In this document: piece after piece, positions 1 through 11,279 of the stretch
How positions within the stretch are numbered: the stretch's first letter is position 1
Layout of the letters: every line of letters starts with the position of its first letter
Assembly (NCBI GenBank): GCA_037127315.1
Contig: JBBBDQ010000192.1
Span: 3,287,501-3,351,500 of the forward strand
Source of the DNA: Ascarosepion bandense
Taxonomy: Eukaryota; Mollusca; Cephalopoda; Sepiida; Sepiidae
Length of the DNA: 64,000 nucleotides
Reading direction: 5' to 3'
Made by a program: the position numbers and the translations under genes
Notes under the pieces: generated by a model
Database searches by the model: none
The model's input: the letters and a program-made list of their open reading frames with translations, nothing else
Told to the model about the DNA's origin: nothing

Positions 1-295
1 TTTCCGCAACCTATTCAGGCGTTATCGAAGTTATTTATCTATTTTATTTATTTATTTATTTTTTTTTTTGGTGCCGTATTTTTTATTTTTATTTTTTTTG
101 TTAACCAAATGTACGCGCATGTTCGGCCTGGTTCGACATGGTAAAGATTTCGGTGTGCCTTCCTTGGATCAGAATTCACAGCGTGGGCAAAGGGGAGCGC
201 CGTTATAATAGACGACTTGAAGACCAGCTACTGTGTCGAAGCCATCAGAAGACTAGCGACCCGAGAGCGGCGTCACACGGTTGCACCTTCAAAAG
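1..295 (-). repeat. Degenerate LTR family B fragment
   Basis: Read on the minus strand, this stretch aligns by eye with the right part of the B copy at 44370-45871. Shared landmarks are a gtgccgt-T-rich stretch, a 'ggcctggttc' block and 'cgacttgaagaccagct' followed by a 'cgagagcggcg'-like block. It is clearly diverged and lacks the TGTGACACT terminus, so it is an old fragment cut by the window edge. Which end is missing cannot be decided here. Confidence 0.5.
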
Positions 296-478
296 TCTTA
301 AGATTGGCAGCTGATCTCTTCTCCGATCAGTTCAGACCTCAGTGGAGGAAAACAGATTATATTCAATGCCTCCCAAACCACCACCACTAATCAAACCCCA
401 AATTACCACCAGTCATGATGTCCCCTCGAGGAAGCCCAGTGCGTTGAGTGGCTATTGGACCTCAAATTGAATTCTTAT

Positions 479-828
479 ATACTAGCTACTCATTTTTCTA
501 TACCTAAATTTAAATTTTAATTTTAATAATAAATAACTTATGATCAAGCTTTAAAATTAGCTTTAATTGAAAGCCAAGGGATTAAATTTACTAATTCCAG
601 TAAGCAAAATATCCTGGTGTATTTTAAACCAAAATTATATTGATCGGAATTTCAAATTTTCTAAATTTTAAAAAAAAAATTTAAATTTAAAATTTTTCGC
701 CATTTTTCATCGATTGTAAACAGAAGCCAATTCTTGGTTTTAAAAAATCTTGCAAAAATAAAATACACCTCGCTGATACATTATTTTCTTCAAATTGCTG
801 AATTTAAACTTACTTTAAGTTGACTTGA
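479..828 (+). mobile_element. Family D DNA-transposon fragment (left end)
   Basis: The sequence starts with a damaged D terminus (ctactcatttttctatacc) and continues with the same AT-rich body as the D copies at 6816 and 16438, including 'aaaatacacctcgctga' and the 'gtaaacagaagccaattct' block. It stops where LINE sequence begins at about 828. No coding capacity is seen. Family D is described at 6816. Confidence 0.6.
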
Positions 829-1680
829 TGATTAGTGGGAGTATTGAGGACTTACTCTTGTTTAGCACGCTTTTACAGAGACGCTAGTAGTCTTTGGCGC
901 CGAACTAAGAGGATACTATGCATTGCTTCATTCTGGCAGCAAACAACATATTAGCTTCGTTAAGTATCTTTTTACATTTATTACGAACTAAGATGAAAAG
1001 GCGCCTGTTTTGGTCCGACGCGTGGCTACGATAAAGCCGGAAGAAGTGATTACGGTGGACAATGGCGGCCGAGCAAGCGGGCGAGAACCAGGGAGACGAA
1101 TGAGATTTAAGCTGAAATTTCCTGGCAGGGATGAAAGCATCGATGCTAGCCTTAACCCAGGAGGAGACCTCGGATGCACAGTCTTTGACGGGAAGACTAA
1201 AAACGTTGTTCCAAGGGACGTCACAGAGGAAGTCACGGAACGAATCCCAGTCTGCTCCTTGGTAGCAGTAGGATATTCTGCTGGGCTGGGCTTCTTGGGT
1301 AGGGGGAGTGGAATGAGATGTTGACGGAAACTACGGCGTGGTCAGAGTTTCCGAGAGGGCAGAGCTGTCTGGTAGTGCAAGAATTTGGGATGGAAGTGAA
1401 GCAGAGGTCTAGTAGCGAGTCCCTTCCGTTAGGGCTATTGGAGAAACGTGTGGGAAAGTCCATCACTTGGGAGATTGAAAAATTCATAGTGTGGACACCA
1501 GCAAGGTCAGTGACAGCGTTTTCCAGCCACTTAGTGTGGTGGGCGTTAAAGTCACCAAACACAAATATATGGGCAGATGGATGAGAAGAAATGGCCTTGT
1601 CGATATTGTCAGAGATATTGATAGAGAACATCACTGGAAACTACGTAAACTTAAGAGATCAGTGGATATGCTAGGCCACA
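828..1680 (-). pseudogene. CR1/L2-like LINE ORF2 fragment, endonuclease region
   Basis: Minus-strand translation gives apurinic/apyrimidinic-type LINE endonuclease motifs: FGDFNAHHTKWL near 1560-1530 and SDHAVVSVNI near 1345-1315. The linker toward the reverse transcriptase follows at 1236-830. In LINEs this domain nicks target DNA to prime reverse transcription. Frames change between blocks, and both the upstream start and the whole reverse transcriptase are missing, so it is dead. The same sequence occurs in the composite LINE at 45876-50837, which allows direct alignment. Clade placement (CR1/L2/jockey group) is from motif wording only. Confidence 0.75.
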
Positions 1681-1699
1681 AAAATTTCCTAAGCCGACC

Positions 1700-4600
1700 A
1701 GCATAGAAATGAATATAATATGGAAACCAATAATACGGAGTACCAGAGCGTCAAAGTTTGCAATATGAGCTCTGGTAAAAAATATTAGAGAAAATCATTA
1801 GCATCATAGATTGCAATATGATTTCTGGTAAAAAAAAATAGGCACTGAGACATTAGGTTTATAAGTTCCAGACATTCAAGGACACATGGCCCAGTGGATA
1901 TAGACGTTAGTTAATTCCAGTAACTTGACCAAAGAGTTGTGAGTTCACTACCAGAATACAGCAGTGGTGAACAAATAACTTAGAGAGTTAAGTTAAAGGG
2001 AGATAACTAAATGGATACCAGAAGTAGATCGCACATGGAATGAGAATGATCGTAATAAAGGTTTCGGTTCGAAATTCGAAATTCCTAGCACTTGAAGAAG
2101 GCTGGCGCGCACAACAGCCGAAATGTCGTAAACATGACAATAAAAATGAAGACAATAGTCCGAATAATGTAAATAGTGTAAATACTACCCCATCTCAAAA
2201 GTATAGACAAATACTAATTTCGTAGAGTCAGTACACATTTTTTTTAAAATTTCAAATGATGCACTCGAAAATGCATTCGGATATGATGAGAATAACAATA
2301 TTTTTGGTATTCAAAACAGTAATAAATCAAACGATAATCATAATCAATAAATATGAATAGATTAGACTGGATAGATTCTGACTGAAATAGATAGATACAT
2401 AGAAAGAGACCAAATAATATTTCAAATCTTAAAGTAGCCAATTTCCTTCAATCGTTCACACGTAAAAGCTTATTGAATAATGTGTTGGTGAAATACATTT
2501 TCACACTTTAAGTAAACTAAACAATTATTCTCTAAACCAGCCAATATTTTATTGTATTTTTATTGCAAGAAACTAAATTTATACAGACAAATCAAGAATG
2601 AATTGGATATTAATTAATAATGCCCTCTACGTTTATTGTTGTTCTTTCCTTTTCTCAACTAAAAATAATTATTCGCTCCCGGCGAACGCGTCAGTTTGGC
2701 ATTTTTTCTTGTGGTTTTCTTCTTTTTTTTTTTTGTTTTTTAATTATTATAATTTTAAAAATATTTCTTGTTTCTGCCTCTGCTGACGTTTTCTGCTTGT
2801 ACGAAGAAACAAGACAAAAAAGTAAAAGGAACAAAAAAAGCCAAGTAAAAAGAGAGAAAAACGACAGAGAATAATGGTAGATGCTTATTGTTCCTCTTTC
2901 TGCTTCTTTTCTTTTTCCTTTCCTCTTCACTACAGGCAAGTATACGCCACCAGTTCACAAAATATATCATGTATATAAATGTTTTGCTTGGCCATTCTTA
3001 CTCTGACGCTGCAATTCGTCGACTTTACATTGGACGCCATCTTGGTATGAATGTTTATCGCATTTTTGGGAAACAAAAAACAAATAAAACCAATAGACAA
3101 AATACTTTTAGCTTTACCCTTTAACTTAAAATAAAAAAGAATACGAAAAAATGAATTAATCAGTATTTATTTACAAATAAAATAATTACATGCTTTTTAA
3201 TTTTAATAATTTTTTGTCGAATTAAAAGAAAAGAAAAACCCACAAACTTTCGTTATTGCGTAAAAAAATGAATCAACAGAATATCGGTTCATACGTACTC
3301 TGCACCCCCCCCCCACTTGCTGTGGTCAGTCAGTGCATGTGATTTCTTGTAAAATTTTGATTCACTAACTAGCAACTATAAGTAATGTGTCGTCATAAAA
3401 ATTTATTCCATTTATTTCAAACCAAATGACTTTACACTAGACTTTACCTCTTAGTATCATGATAACCTAGGTTACCTACTCGCCATTGATTAATAATAGT
3501 AGTTAGCACTATACAGGAATTAACTATCGTTGATGAGGCGATTTTGTTAGTGGAAATGGGGATCGAACATTGATTTTTTTTTTTTTTTTTTGCGTGAGAT
3601 GTGTCTCACCGATCAGAAATGGAATCAATGGTTTTTAATTTTTGCATTAATTTATAGATTTTTTTTCTTAAAACGAATTATAACTTTTATGGTTCATATG
3701 TCTGTCTTGAAAAAATTTACTAAAAGGTCTTTACACATTTTTTTTCTGTTGCCGGGTCAACCGATTTTGAAGAGGCGAACAAGGACTTGTCTAATTTCGG
3801 ATATAATGTCTTGTGGACAATTATGGAATGACCAATTTATTAAGGTTAAATGCAGTTTATCATTAAAAATATAAACAAATTTTAATCGGTAATATCTGTT
3901 TAGTATTTAGTGTTTATTATGAAAAGGAAGGTGGGGTCTTTTTAGGCACACAAAAATAACGACGATAATGAATAAGGTAAATCTTTTATTCACTCCTCAC
4001 ATGGTTGAAAATCCAATATTTTCAATGTCTGTTTAGAAAATTGAAAGAATGTTGTTTTTATGATTGTAAAAAATCGCCATGTTATTGCAGGAGAACTCAT
4101 GTGTTTTGTGTTACAAGAAGCGACTGTGGGTTTTGAGTTAATTTTGAATTGTTTGAAATTTTAATTAATTCTTATTTAAATAAATATTTTTAATGAATTT
4201 TTTCATGGATTGGGGAGTTCAAAAATAAACTTATTTGGAACAAAGTCAATGGTTTCGTAGATTAATTTTAATTTAGTAGATTGTCCGTCGTATGAGACTA
4301 ATAATGAATGGATTATGGTTTTAATTTCTGTTATGAATTATTATTGATAATTATTAATTATTTGTAGCAAACCGAATGTCTGACTTAAAATAGAGTCATT
4401 ATTAGTTCTAAAAAAATAGTCGAATTTAGTTTGTCATAATTATTTTCTCAACTTTATAAACCTGCACACCTTTTGTGTTCTTGTAAATAATTAAATTGTT
4501 TTACAGTGTAATAATTGAGAGTAAGTAACAAAATGAATACATTCAGTCCTGTGTCCGTGTGTAGGTGTGTTCGTATGCTTATTGTGTTGAATAATGAATC

Positions 4601-6650
4601 AGTAAACAATTGTTTCATCATAGCAAATATCGATTTTATTAATGGTACCCATACGTACAGAATCGAAATCCACATGAAACCAAATAGCAGTACTTGTAAT
4701 AGTCGTAGTAGTAGTAATAATCGTTGTTTTTACTGATGTAATTCTTCCAACCCCAACCATTCTACTCATCCTGACTTTTTCTCTCTCGATCTAACGCGAT
4801 CGGTATGGCCTCGCGTTGTAGAAAGATCTGCCTACAAAGTATAAATGAAGTCGAAAGACAAATTTATTAACCAGGATTTGAAAGCATCTATTGCCTACCT
4901 TAAACAATAAAAAGTAAAATGTCATGAAACAATGCATTTCTTGGTCTCGAGGGCGCTGGTTGCAACTTCAAGGACACACTTCAGTTTTAAACAGATTAAA
5001 TAAATGCAAAAAATAAAAATTGAAAACAGATTAAATAAATGCAAAAATAAAAAATAAAATTCAGTCTGCTCTATACAAAAACGAATTTTGAGACATAGAG
5101 AAAAAAAACTTTAGACTTAGGGAAATCCAGTATGTTAAAAACATTTTTCAATTAAAATTATATATTCAAAAAAGTAAGACAAGACGGAAATTGTTGATTT
5201 CATAGGAAAAATCGCCATCAATTTAATTGAGCTAATGTACATTAATATAGCAAGAATTACAACTTCCAATGTTCCAGCATTGCTAGTTAGTAGCAATGAG
5301 TAAATTGTTAAAATAACACCATTAATGTTTAGCCACACTCGACAGTTCAGTTCGTATTCATTAAACAGGCGTTCGTGCACGCACATAAATATAAGTTTAG
5401 ATTCGGGGTTAAATAGTGGTGATGGGTGTAATAGAAAGTTTGTGTTTTGCGTGTATGTAAAATTCTTAACAATAACTTTTAAACTACAAGAATTTTCTTG
5501 CATTAAGGTGACATTTATGAAAAAAAATTTTTTTACCAAATCTAAGCTCCTGTGCCAGAGACAAAAATTTAAAAGTAATATCAAGACACAATAATAGGTG
5601 CAAAATTATAAAAAAAAAAAGACAACCACTGCACAAATTTTTAAAAGGAAAACCCATTTCCTTTTTACAATTACGAAAAAGATGCAAACAAAATTTGCAC
5701 AAAAATTTCCTTTTGAGCGCCTATTAAGGTAGGATAACAGTTTATGATAAAAAATCACCAGCAAAAAATGGGCAAAAATTACAACTCGGGAAAAGACAAA
5801 AAGAGAAAATAATAAGGTAGTAAAAAACAAAGATGCAACCACCTTTCAGCAAAAACGAAAAGATCTACTTGCAAATTGTCCAACGACCGTCTCTGGGACA
5901 CAGTAATTAAAAAAAAGTTCTTTTTTACACAGTTTGTTCTTGAAAAAAAAAAAATAACGGAAATCCTTTTGTTTTAGGCTGTCCAAACTCAGGAGAATTT
6001 TCACTGGAACTTCCAATTTCTTTCATGTCTCTGTGGCTGACTGTTAACAGAGCTTTCTTGATGTTCCCTTGATGCCAGTGCCTTTTTTTTATGTTGACCT
6101 GTCTTCTCTTGCTGTCAAAAGATCTTCTCCTCGTATCTACTGACCTGGGCCAGATTTATTTAAAAAAAATTATGCTTACCTCTGTCCCACGTTTAGATTT
6201 TGAGACCATGTCTTTCATTGGTTAATATATAGGAAAAGTAATTTCCATAAACTGGAAATGGACTCTTCTCAAATTTTGGCGGTTTTAACCGCTGAGCGGA
6301 AAAAACATATACATTTGTACCAAATTTCACACTTACCATCTGACCCACTTCTCTCGAAAGAACGCGCATAAGAAAAACAATAAAAGACAGACAACATAGA
6401 CGATTGTACATTTAAACAAGGATAGGATAATATATTTAAAGTAATAAGATTAACATTTTTATACATTATGTGCAAATTAACAAAGCAGGTTTATAATCAT
6501 AGTCAATTAATATTTATGTCTAAGTGAGAAAGTTATGGGTGTTTACTTTGCTAGAAATCGTTTTTTTAGGCAAAAAATGTAATAAAGTTTAGGTAGGCTA
6601 ATTATTTTTCTAGAAAGATTTATTCGTAAGAAAGGGAGTTTTTGGTTTAA
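1700..6650. other. AT-rich stretch without recognisable element
   Basis: I see no conserved protein motif, TE terminus or RNA gene here. There are homopolymer runs (C-run near 3305, T-run near 3570) and short AT-rich ORFs on both strands without recognisable domains. The longest ORF is listed separately at 5135. Confidence 0.5.
5135..5584 (-). CDS. Unassigned hydrophobic ORF, 149 codons
   Basis: This is an uninterrupted minus-strand ORF in very AT-rich DNA, where stops should be frequent. The C-terminal half is hydrophobic, with one likely membrane segment around 'VILTIYSLLLTS' and another around 'VVILAILMYISSI'. An N-terminal part carries Asn-x-Ser/Thr sites. I do not recognise the family, and no splice or promoter context supports it. 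It could be a chance ORF, an exon of a membrane protein or a TE fragment. Confidence 0.15.
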   Translation of the reverse strand: MILLLNFCLWHRSLDLVKKFFFINVTLMQENSCSLKVIVKNFTYTQNTNFLLHPSPLFNPESKLIFMCVHERLFNEYELNCRVWLNINGVILTIYSLLLTSNAGTLEVVILAILMYISSIKLMAIFPMKSTISVLSYFFEYIILIEKCF

Positions 6651-6654
6651 AAAA

Positions 6655-6813
6655 ATAATTCTTTGCATTATAAGAAATTTAAGCTGCTTGAGCATATATT
6701 GTCTGCTTTTCTGGAAGAAAGCAGACAATTAATTTTTAAATTTCAAAAATAGTTTTGGTACATTTCGATTTGTGAGAAAACAATTGCGTTTGTTTTTCAT
6801 CCAGAACCAATCG
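6655..6813 (+). repeat. Repeat E, left part, split by a D insertion
   Basis: The block 'gtacatttcgatttgtg' then 'tttttcatccagaaccaatc' also occurs at 13677-13730. At 13730 that copy continues uninterrupted into 'aaaagctttccttccaaat'. Here the continuation appears only after the D element, at 8899 onward. E is therefore the older sequence into which D inserted. Its nature is unknown. Confidence 0.6.
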
Positions 6814-7289
6814 TAGGTACCTCTACTCATTTTCGATACCTAACTTTTAAATTGAATTTTTCAAAATAAAAAAATATTCTTGAAGTATTATTTTAGTTTT
6901 AATTGAAAGCTAAATGACTAAATTTGCTATTTCCAATAAGTAAAATACTCTGGTGTATTTCAAACAAAAATTATATTAATTGGAATCTAAAATGCTGAGA
7001 TTTTCAATTTTTTTCAATTTTTCGGTTATCTTTGGGCGTCGAATGGTAAACAAAAGTTAATTCTCGGGTTTTAAAATCTTGCAAAAATAAAATAAACATT
7101 TATGACACGTCAGTTTTGGAAAATAAGCAAGTTAAAAGTTAAATTAATCTGATTTACACTAGTATTACTTGTTCATAGCATAAAATTTAGAATACAAGTA
7201 TTCCTTAATCACGGAATCTTTCTGACCTTTGCCGTATGATTGACGTGTAATGACAGCCAAATGGCGAGATAAGCTAACTTGATCAGAAA

Positions 7290-7990
7290 TGACAATTATC
7301 CAAATGTTTTCTTGCAAGGGGAAGAAACCGTAAAATACATGAGCTTTTAGTTGTTGTATATTCGTTGAGTCGAAGTGAAATTTTACCAAGAAGTGTATTT
7401 TGCACTGGGAGACGCAGAGAGATGTCACTGAGTGTGAAATTGTAGGTTCAGGCTAGATTTTGTTTTAACAGAGATAAAAGGAGCCAGTGTCCGAGATGAG
7501 ACAGAGTGTCAATGAGGTTATTTATGTAAAGTCAGTCGTCAAATTGAGAGAGAGTCAGTTTAGTGAGAGAAGTTTGCAGACAGTTGGAGTTAAAGAAGTC
7601 AGTCGAGTCAGGCGCAGCCCGCTGGCTGCTTGTGTGCGCGTGCCTCCTAACAGACTCGACCAGACCTTCCACTCTACAACCAATATCACCGACGAAGAAC
7701 AAATAAAAATATTCTCTATTTAGTGTTGATGCCATTTTGCAGTGTGAAAAAGCAAGTCACTTTTGGGCCCAATACATATATTTCGTCAATTTTCTTGAAA
7801 AGATAATCAACATTTGGTTCCAGCTTATTCTTGCCGAATTGTTACGAAGTTTTTTTATTATGACATCATGAGAGAAAAACACTGTCGAATTGGTTGCAGT
7901 TTATTTTCGTCGACGAAGCAGCAGTTTATTCTCGCCGAGTTGGTTGAAGTTTATTTTCGTCGTCAATGAAGATAGTATATAGCACAGAAA
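7290..7990 (+). other. LTR-like insert inside family D
   Basis: This block is absent from the D copy at 14629-16083. It has an 'agataaaagg' TATA-like motif near 7473, a GAGTCAGT-rich stretch, a GC-richer segment near 7610-7660 and 'aacaaataaaaatattc' resembling a polyadenylation region near 7698-7715. Imperfect repeats of 'gtttattttcgtcg' and 'gtttattctcgccgag' lie at 7895-7965. The order resembles the R-U5 part of an LTR plus leader. No terminal repeats or target duplication could be fixed, so the boundaries are approximate. Confidence 0.3.
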
Positions 7991-8649
7991 TTACCATACA
8001 AAAAACCCTTCAAATACACAAGAAAAAATTGTTTTCTTCAGTTTATAATGTCCTTAATATATATTATTCATAAAAACAATTAAAAGCTTATCTAATTAAA
8101 TAATGTCATAGTTTATTGCATTTTTGTTTTAATATTTGGAGCAGATTTTTGGAAAAAAGGCCAAATGTTTGAAAAAAAAAGATGATTTATATTTCCAAAG
8201 GAGTTCTGCGTATGACTAATAAAACAAATTTTCGCTACAAAATTTAATTTCTTGAAATTTCATAAATTTACGTGGAGGGGTTAACAGATCGAAAAATATA
8301 TTTTTACCAAGATTTTCTAAAACTAATAATTTCAAGAATAATTTAATTTATTTTTGAATAAGTCCTGAAAGTTTCGTTAAAATCCGACAATTATTTGATT
8401 TTTGCAAGAATTTCCAAATCAATGTGTTTTTCAACGGAAAAAAAACTGAGTTACGTAATATTACATTATCCATTGTAAACTCTCGTAACGTTTCGGTTAC
8501 CCGCTGACGAAAAGCAAAACGGGATTTTTATGAAAATTTCGAACGTGTTAGAAAGGATTAATTTGTTTTAAAAGAATAATTAAAAATACTTTGATCTTTC
8601 CTCTTAATGCTAACATGACGGAAAAAGATCGTTTTTATTATGTTTGGGG

Positions 8650-8862
8650 CCTTTTATTTTATTTTATTTATTTATTTTTTTTTAATCATATCACCCCAAG
8701 CAAGGCGATAACGCCACTGATGCGCAGGGGGCTACATAAGGGTAAAAAGACTTGAAAAGGGAAAACCGGAAACCACATCCTAAACAGGAAACAAGGGATG
8801 AGCCTCTTCACCTGTTCAATAGATGTGGGTGGAGTGTGAACCGGGCGATTATTCTTCAAACT
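8650..8862 (-). mobile_element. SINE-1 copy nested in family D
   Basis: The same roughly 200-bp unit occurs at 61455-61665 and, partly, at 51185-51315. Read on the minus strand it has a head containing 'cgcccggttcacactccac', which resembles a pol III B box, a body, and a tail 'gccttgcttggggtgatat' ending in A/T-rich sequence. The tail matches the 3' end of the LINE at 42705. It is flanked by D sequence that is continuous in the copy ending at 53719. The oligo-A side at 8640-8680 marks its 3' end. Confidence 0.8.
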
Positions 8863-8898
8863 ATGCTGTTTTTTTCAGCGAATTAGTGGCGGTACCTA

Positions 8899-10008
8899 AA
8901 TCAAAAGTTTCCCTCCAAATTAACCCTTACAAAAAATTACTCCCAAAAAAATGAGTGAATTTAGCTTTTAACTCTAACACGGAGTCAAATCAAATTTAAA
9001 ATTCAAACCTATTTAAACGGCTTAAAGATTGAGCAGAGTCCTCGTAAAGATTATTTTTTCCTTAAAAAATAATATAGTTAAATGTTTTAAATGTTTTGAG
9101 AACATAGAAAACATAAACAATCAAACAGAAATCCAGTATAACAATGAAAAATAGATGAAAGTCTATACAGGGAAGATTTTCTGACAGAAGCATAAATTGA
9201 AAGGGTGTATCTCAGATTTTTAGAGGAAGGTTCACCTGGCAACAGACATTTAAGTTTTATCATATTTACTAAGTTGCCAGTCATTTTTTAAAAAGAAATC
9301 ATTCATGTAACAGGTACAAATTATTCTCCACTATAGGAAATTTTCGATAAATCTAGTGAGGCGATTAAAAACATTACAGTTAACAAAAGGAGAATTTAGC
9401 CGGCAGTAGTATAGGGGCCTCGGTGATGCTTGGTAAATTGGCCTTGTGCCCACAATTTAAATTTCAGAAAGTTGAAGGTTGGTTGTTGAAATGTGAAAGG
9501 ATAAGATACCTCGTGTGTACATCAAAGCAAAGATTATTTAAAATATAAGTGAAATTTTGTTAACTGAACACTATAATATATTTGCGAAAAGAAAAATATT
9601 CATTGAAAAAATGCATGCAAGTTTCTTTCTTACATGGTGGCGAGATGTTATCAGATACCGCTCCCATTTGACCGACCGTAGTGTGGAGTGAAAAAGAAGA
9701 AAAGAAAATTGGAAGAGATCGAATGAAACCGTGACGTGCCCTGCGTTCCAGGTCGGCTTCTTGAATTGTCTTTCGTTACATTACCACGAGGTCCTCAGCT
9801 AATCGCTCCCATATCGGACTGACTTCTGTGACCAGTCAGGGGCTATCCTTAAATATTGAATTCTGATCACGTGGTAGGCTCCACGGACGTTTTTTTTTTC
9901 TTTAGCTGTGAAAAAAACCGTTTCTCTGATGTTATTTGAATTTTTAGATTTGTCATCCAATCAGAATATAGAGTTTCGCTTTTCACACTGACTTGTGAAA
10001 AAAAAACA
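8899..10008. other. Repeat E continuation, then unassigned DNA
   Basis: The first 30 bases complete repeat E. The rest contains no ORF or repeat I can name. A block near 9655-9850 ('ctcccatttgaccgaccgt' and following) is GC-richer than its surroundings but unassigned. Confidence 0.4.
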
Positions 10009-10009
10009 A

Positions 10010-10125
10010 AAAAAACTTTTAGCCGTTTGAATCCTCTTTTGCGGGTGTGCAATTTTTACTTTGGGTTTTTCCAAAATGCTGGTCGCTTGAATCCGATTTT
10101 ACGGGTGTGCAATTTATTTTGTGTT
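10010..10125. repeat. Two imperfect tandem units of about 60 bp
   Basis: The unit core, 'gaatcctcttttgcgggtgtgcaattt' in the first copy and 'gaatccgattttacgggtgtgcaattt' in the second, appears twice in direct orientation at about 10029 and 10089. Both copies are followed by T-rich sequence. Confidence 0.6.
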
Positions 10126-10211
10126 TTTTTTTAGTTGGTTGATTGTTGATATAGGATTTGTATCGTATAGTAGTAATAGTAATAAAGGGAAAACAAAAGG
10201 ATTTAATACCC

Positions 10212-10548
10212 ACGCCTACAAAAATAGCTTAACTACTCCACGCTGGAGTAGTTAAACTATTTTTGGAAACTGGAATTCGAACCGAGTTCGAATTCTAGTT
10301 GAATTCCTTGCATTCACTTACGCGTAAATACCCTTGGGAAAGATATTAATCAGTCTCTTCCCTCCAGTTATGGGTTAAATAGTAGGACAGATTGGGTTCT
10401 GTAGCCTTGGTCGGCAACCAGTCTACTGCAGAAAGCAATGGCAACCTACTGCGGGATAATCTTCTGCCCAGTCAATCATGTCTCTTTCGAGACATGATCG
10501 CTCAAGCGTATATCGCACATGGCACTTAACTGACTGACTGACTCCACG
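10212..10548 (+). mobile_element. tRNA-derived SINE-2 copy with palindromic head
   Basis: The body (acgcgtaaatacccttggga, then the 'ggcaacctactgcgggataat' block and 'catgtctctttcgagacatg') is the reverse complement of the copies at 34105 and 36947. The B box lies within 'gagttcgaattctag' at 10282-10296. The A-box half is not tRNA-like here. In its place is an inverted repeat, 'aactactcca-cgc-tggagtagtt', with longer imperfect arms reaching 'caaaaatag'/'ctatttttg'. The 3' tail is (GACT)n at 10530-10545. The head is probably rearranged. Confidence 0.75.
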
Positions 10549-10698
10549 CTAGAAAATTTAATTACTACTACTACTACTACTACTAAAAACATGTTATCAC
10601 GAGTGTAATTTTTTCAGAACAGATAAGCTATTTTAAAAATTCTTCATCTTTAAGTGGTAAGTTTGAAAGGGTAAACAATTCAATTTATGTAATTTGTG

Positions 10699-10744
10699 TG
10701 AATTAGGGCTAGCTAACATGATTAGTCATGCTAGCCCTAATTCA
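10699..10744. repeat. Perfect hairpin, 15-bp arms
   Basis: Arms 'tgaattagggctagc' (10699-10713) and 'gctagccctaattca' (10730-10744) are perfect complements around a 16-base loop. No neighbouring gene suggests a terminator role. Confidence 0.8.
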
Positions 10745-11279
10745 ATACATTGCTTATGAAAATAGTTTACAATATTCTTGTAAAATTTCTTCTAAATCCC
10801 ATGTGTAAGCTTTGTGTCCCAAAGGTAGAAAAACCCAATTAAATATTATTAAAGTATGCATTGAGCCTCAGACAGGAAAAGAAAATATTCTAATCCTTAT
10901 TGCAAAAGTATCTGCTGGTGGCAGGAAGGCGGAGTGCTTTCCTTTTTCAGTGTCTGCTTGACACTGAAAGTGAGAGATCATATTTTTAGACCTAGTCATT
11001 AAAAAATAAAACTATGAAACAAATACTTCCAGTAGAGAATATGGTGTAAAGACATTTCTCGGTACCACTAAGAGGATTTTGTAACAAACAAAATTTAATA
11101 TCAAATTTACTAATTATAAAACATTACCGATTTTAATCGATAATGAGTTTGATATAAATTTTAATTTTAACAGTCTGGGAAGGCTGATAAATAATTTGAA
11201 AAATCACAACTACTGACTAGCTGGTGACTTTTCTAACATGGACAATAATGATTGTTCGAAGATTATTTGGGGTAGATAA

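Larger units (their letters stand above)
6816..8896 (+). mobile_element. Family D, full-length TA-flanked DNA transposon copy
   Basis: Both ends read GGTACC followed by (T/G)C(T/C)ACT(C/A)ATT as inverted repeats: GGTACCTCTACTCATTTTCG on the left, and GGTACCGCCACTAATTCGC when the right end is reverse-complemented. Each end is bordered by TA (6814-6815, 8897-8898), the target site of Tc1/mariner-type elements. The interior has no transposase ORF and includes an unrelated-looking block at about 7290-7990 and a SINE at 8650-8862. Other copies begin or end with the same GGTACC-TA border at 14629/16083, 16438/18534, 39305, 53719 and 59978. It is most likely a long non-autonomous element. Confidence 0.75.

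Noticed and set aside
988..1324. Opposed ORFs of 82 and 104 codons at the window start
   Set aside because: Both overlay the LINE linker. The plus-strand one is antisense, the minus one a frame-shifted part of ORF2.
5325..5842. Several AT-rich ORFs on both strands
   Set aside because: Lys/Phe/Ile-rich low-complexity translations in overlapping frames. Only the longest was listed, at low confidence.
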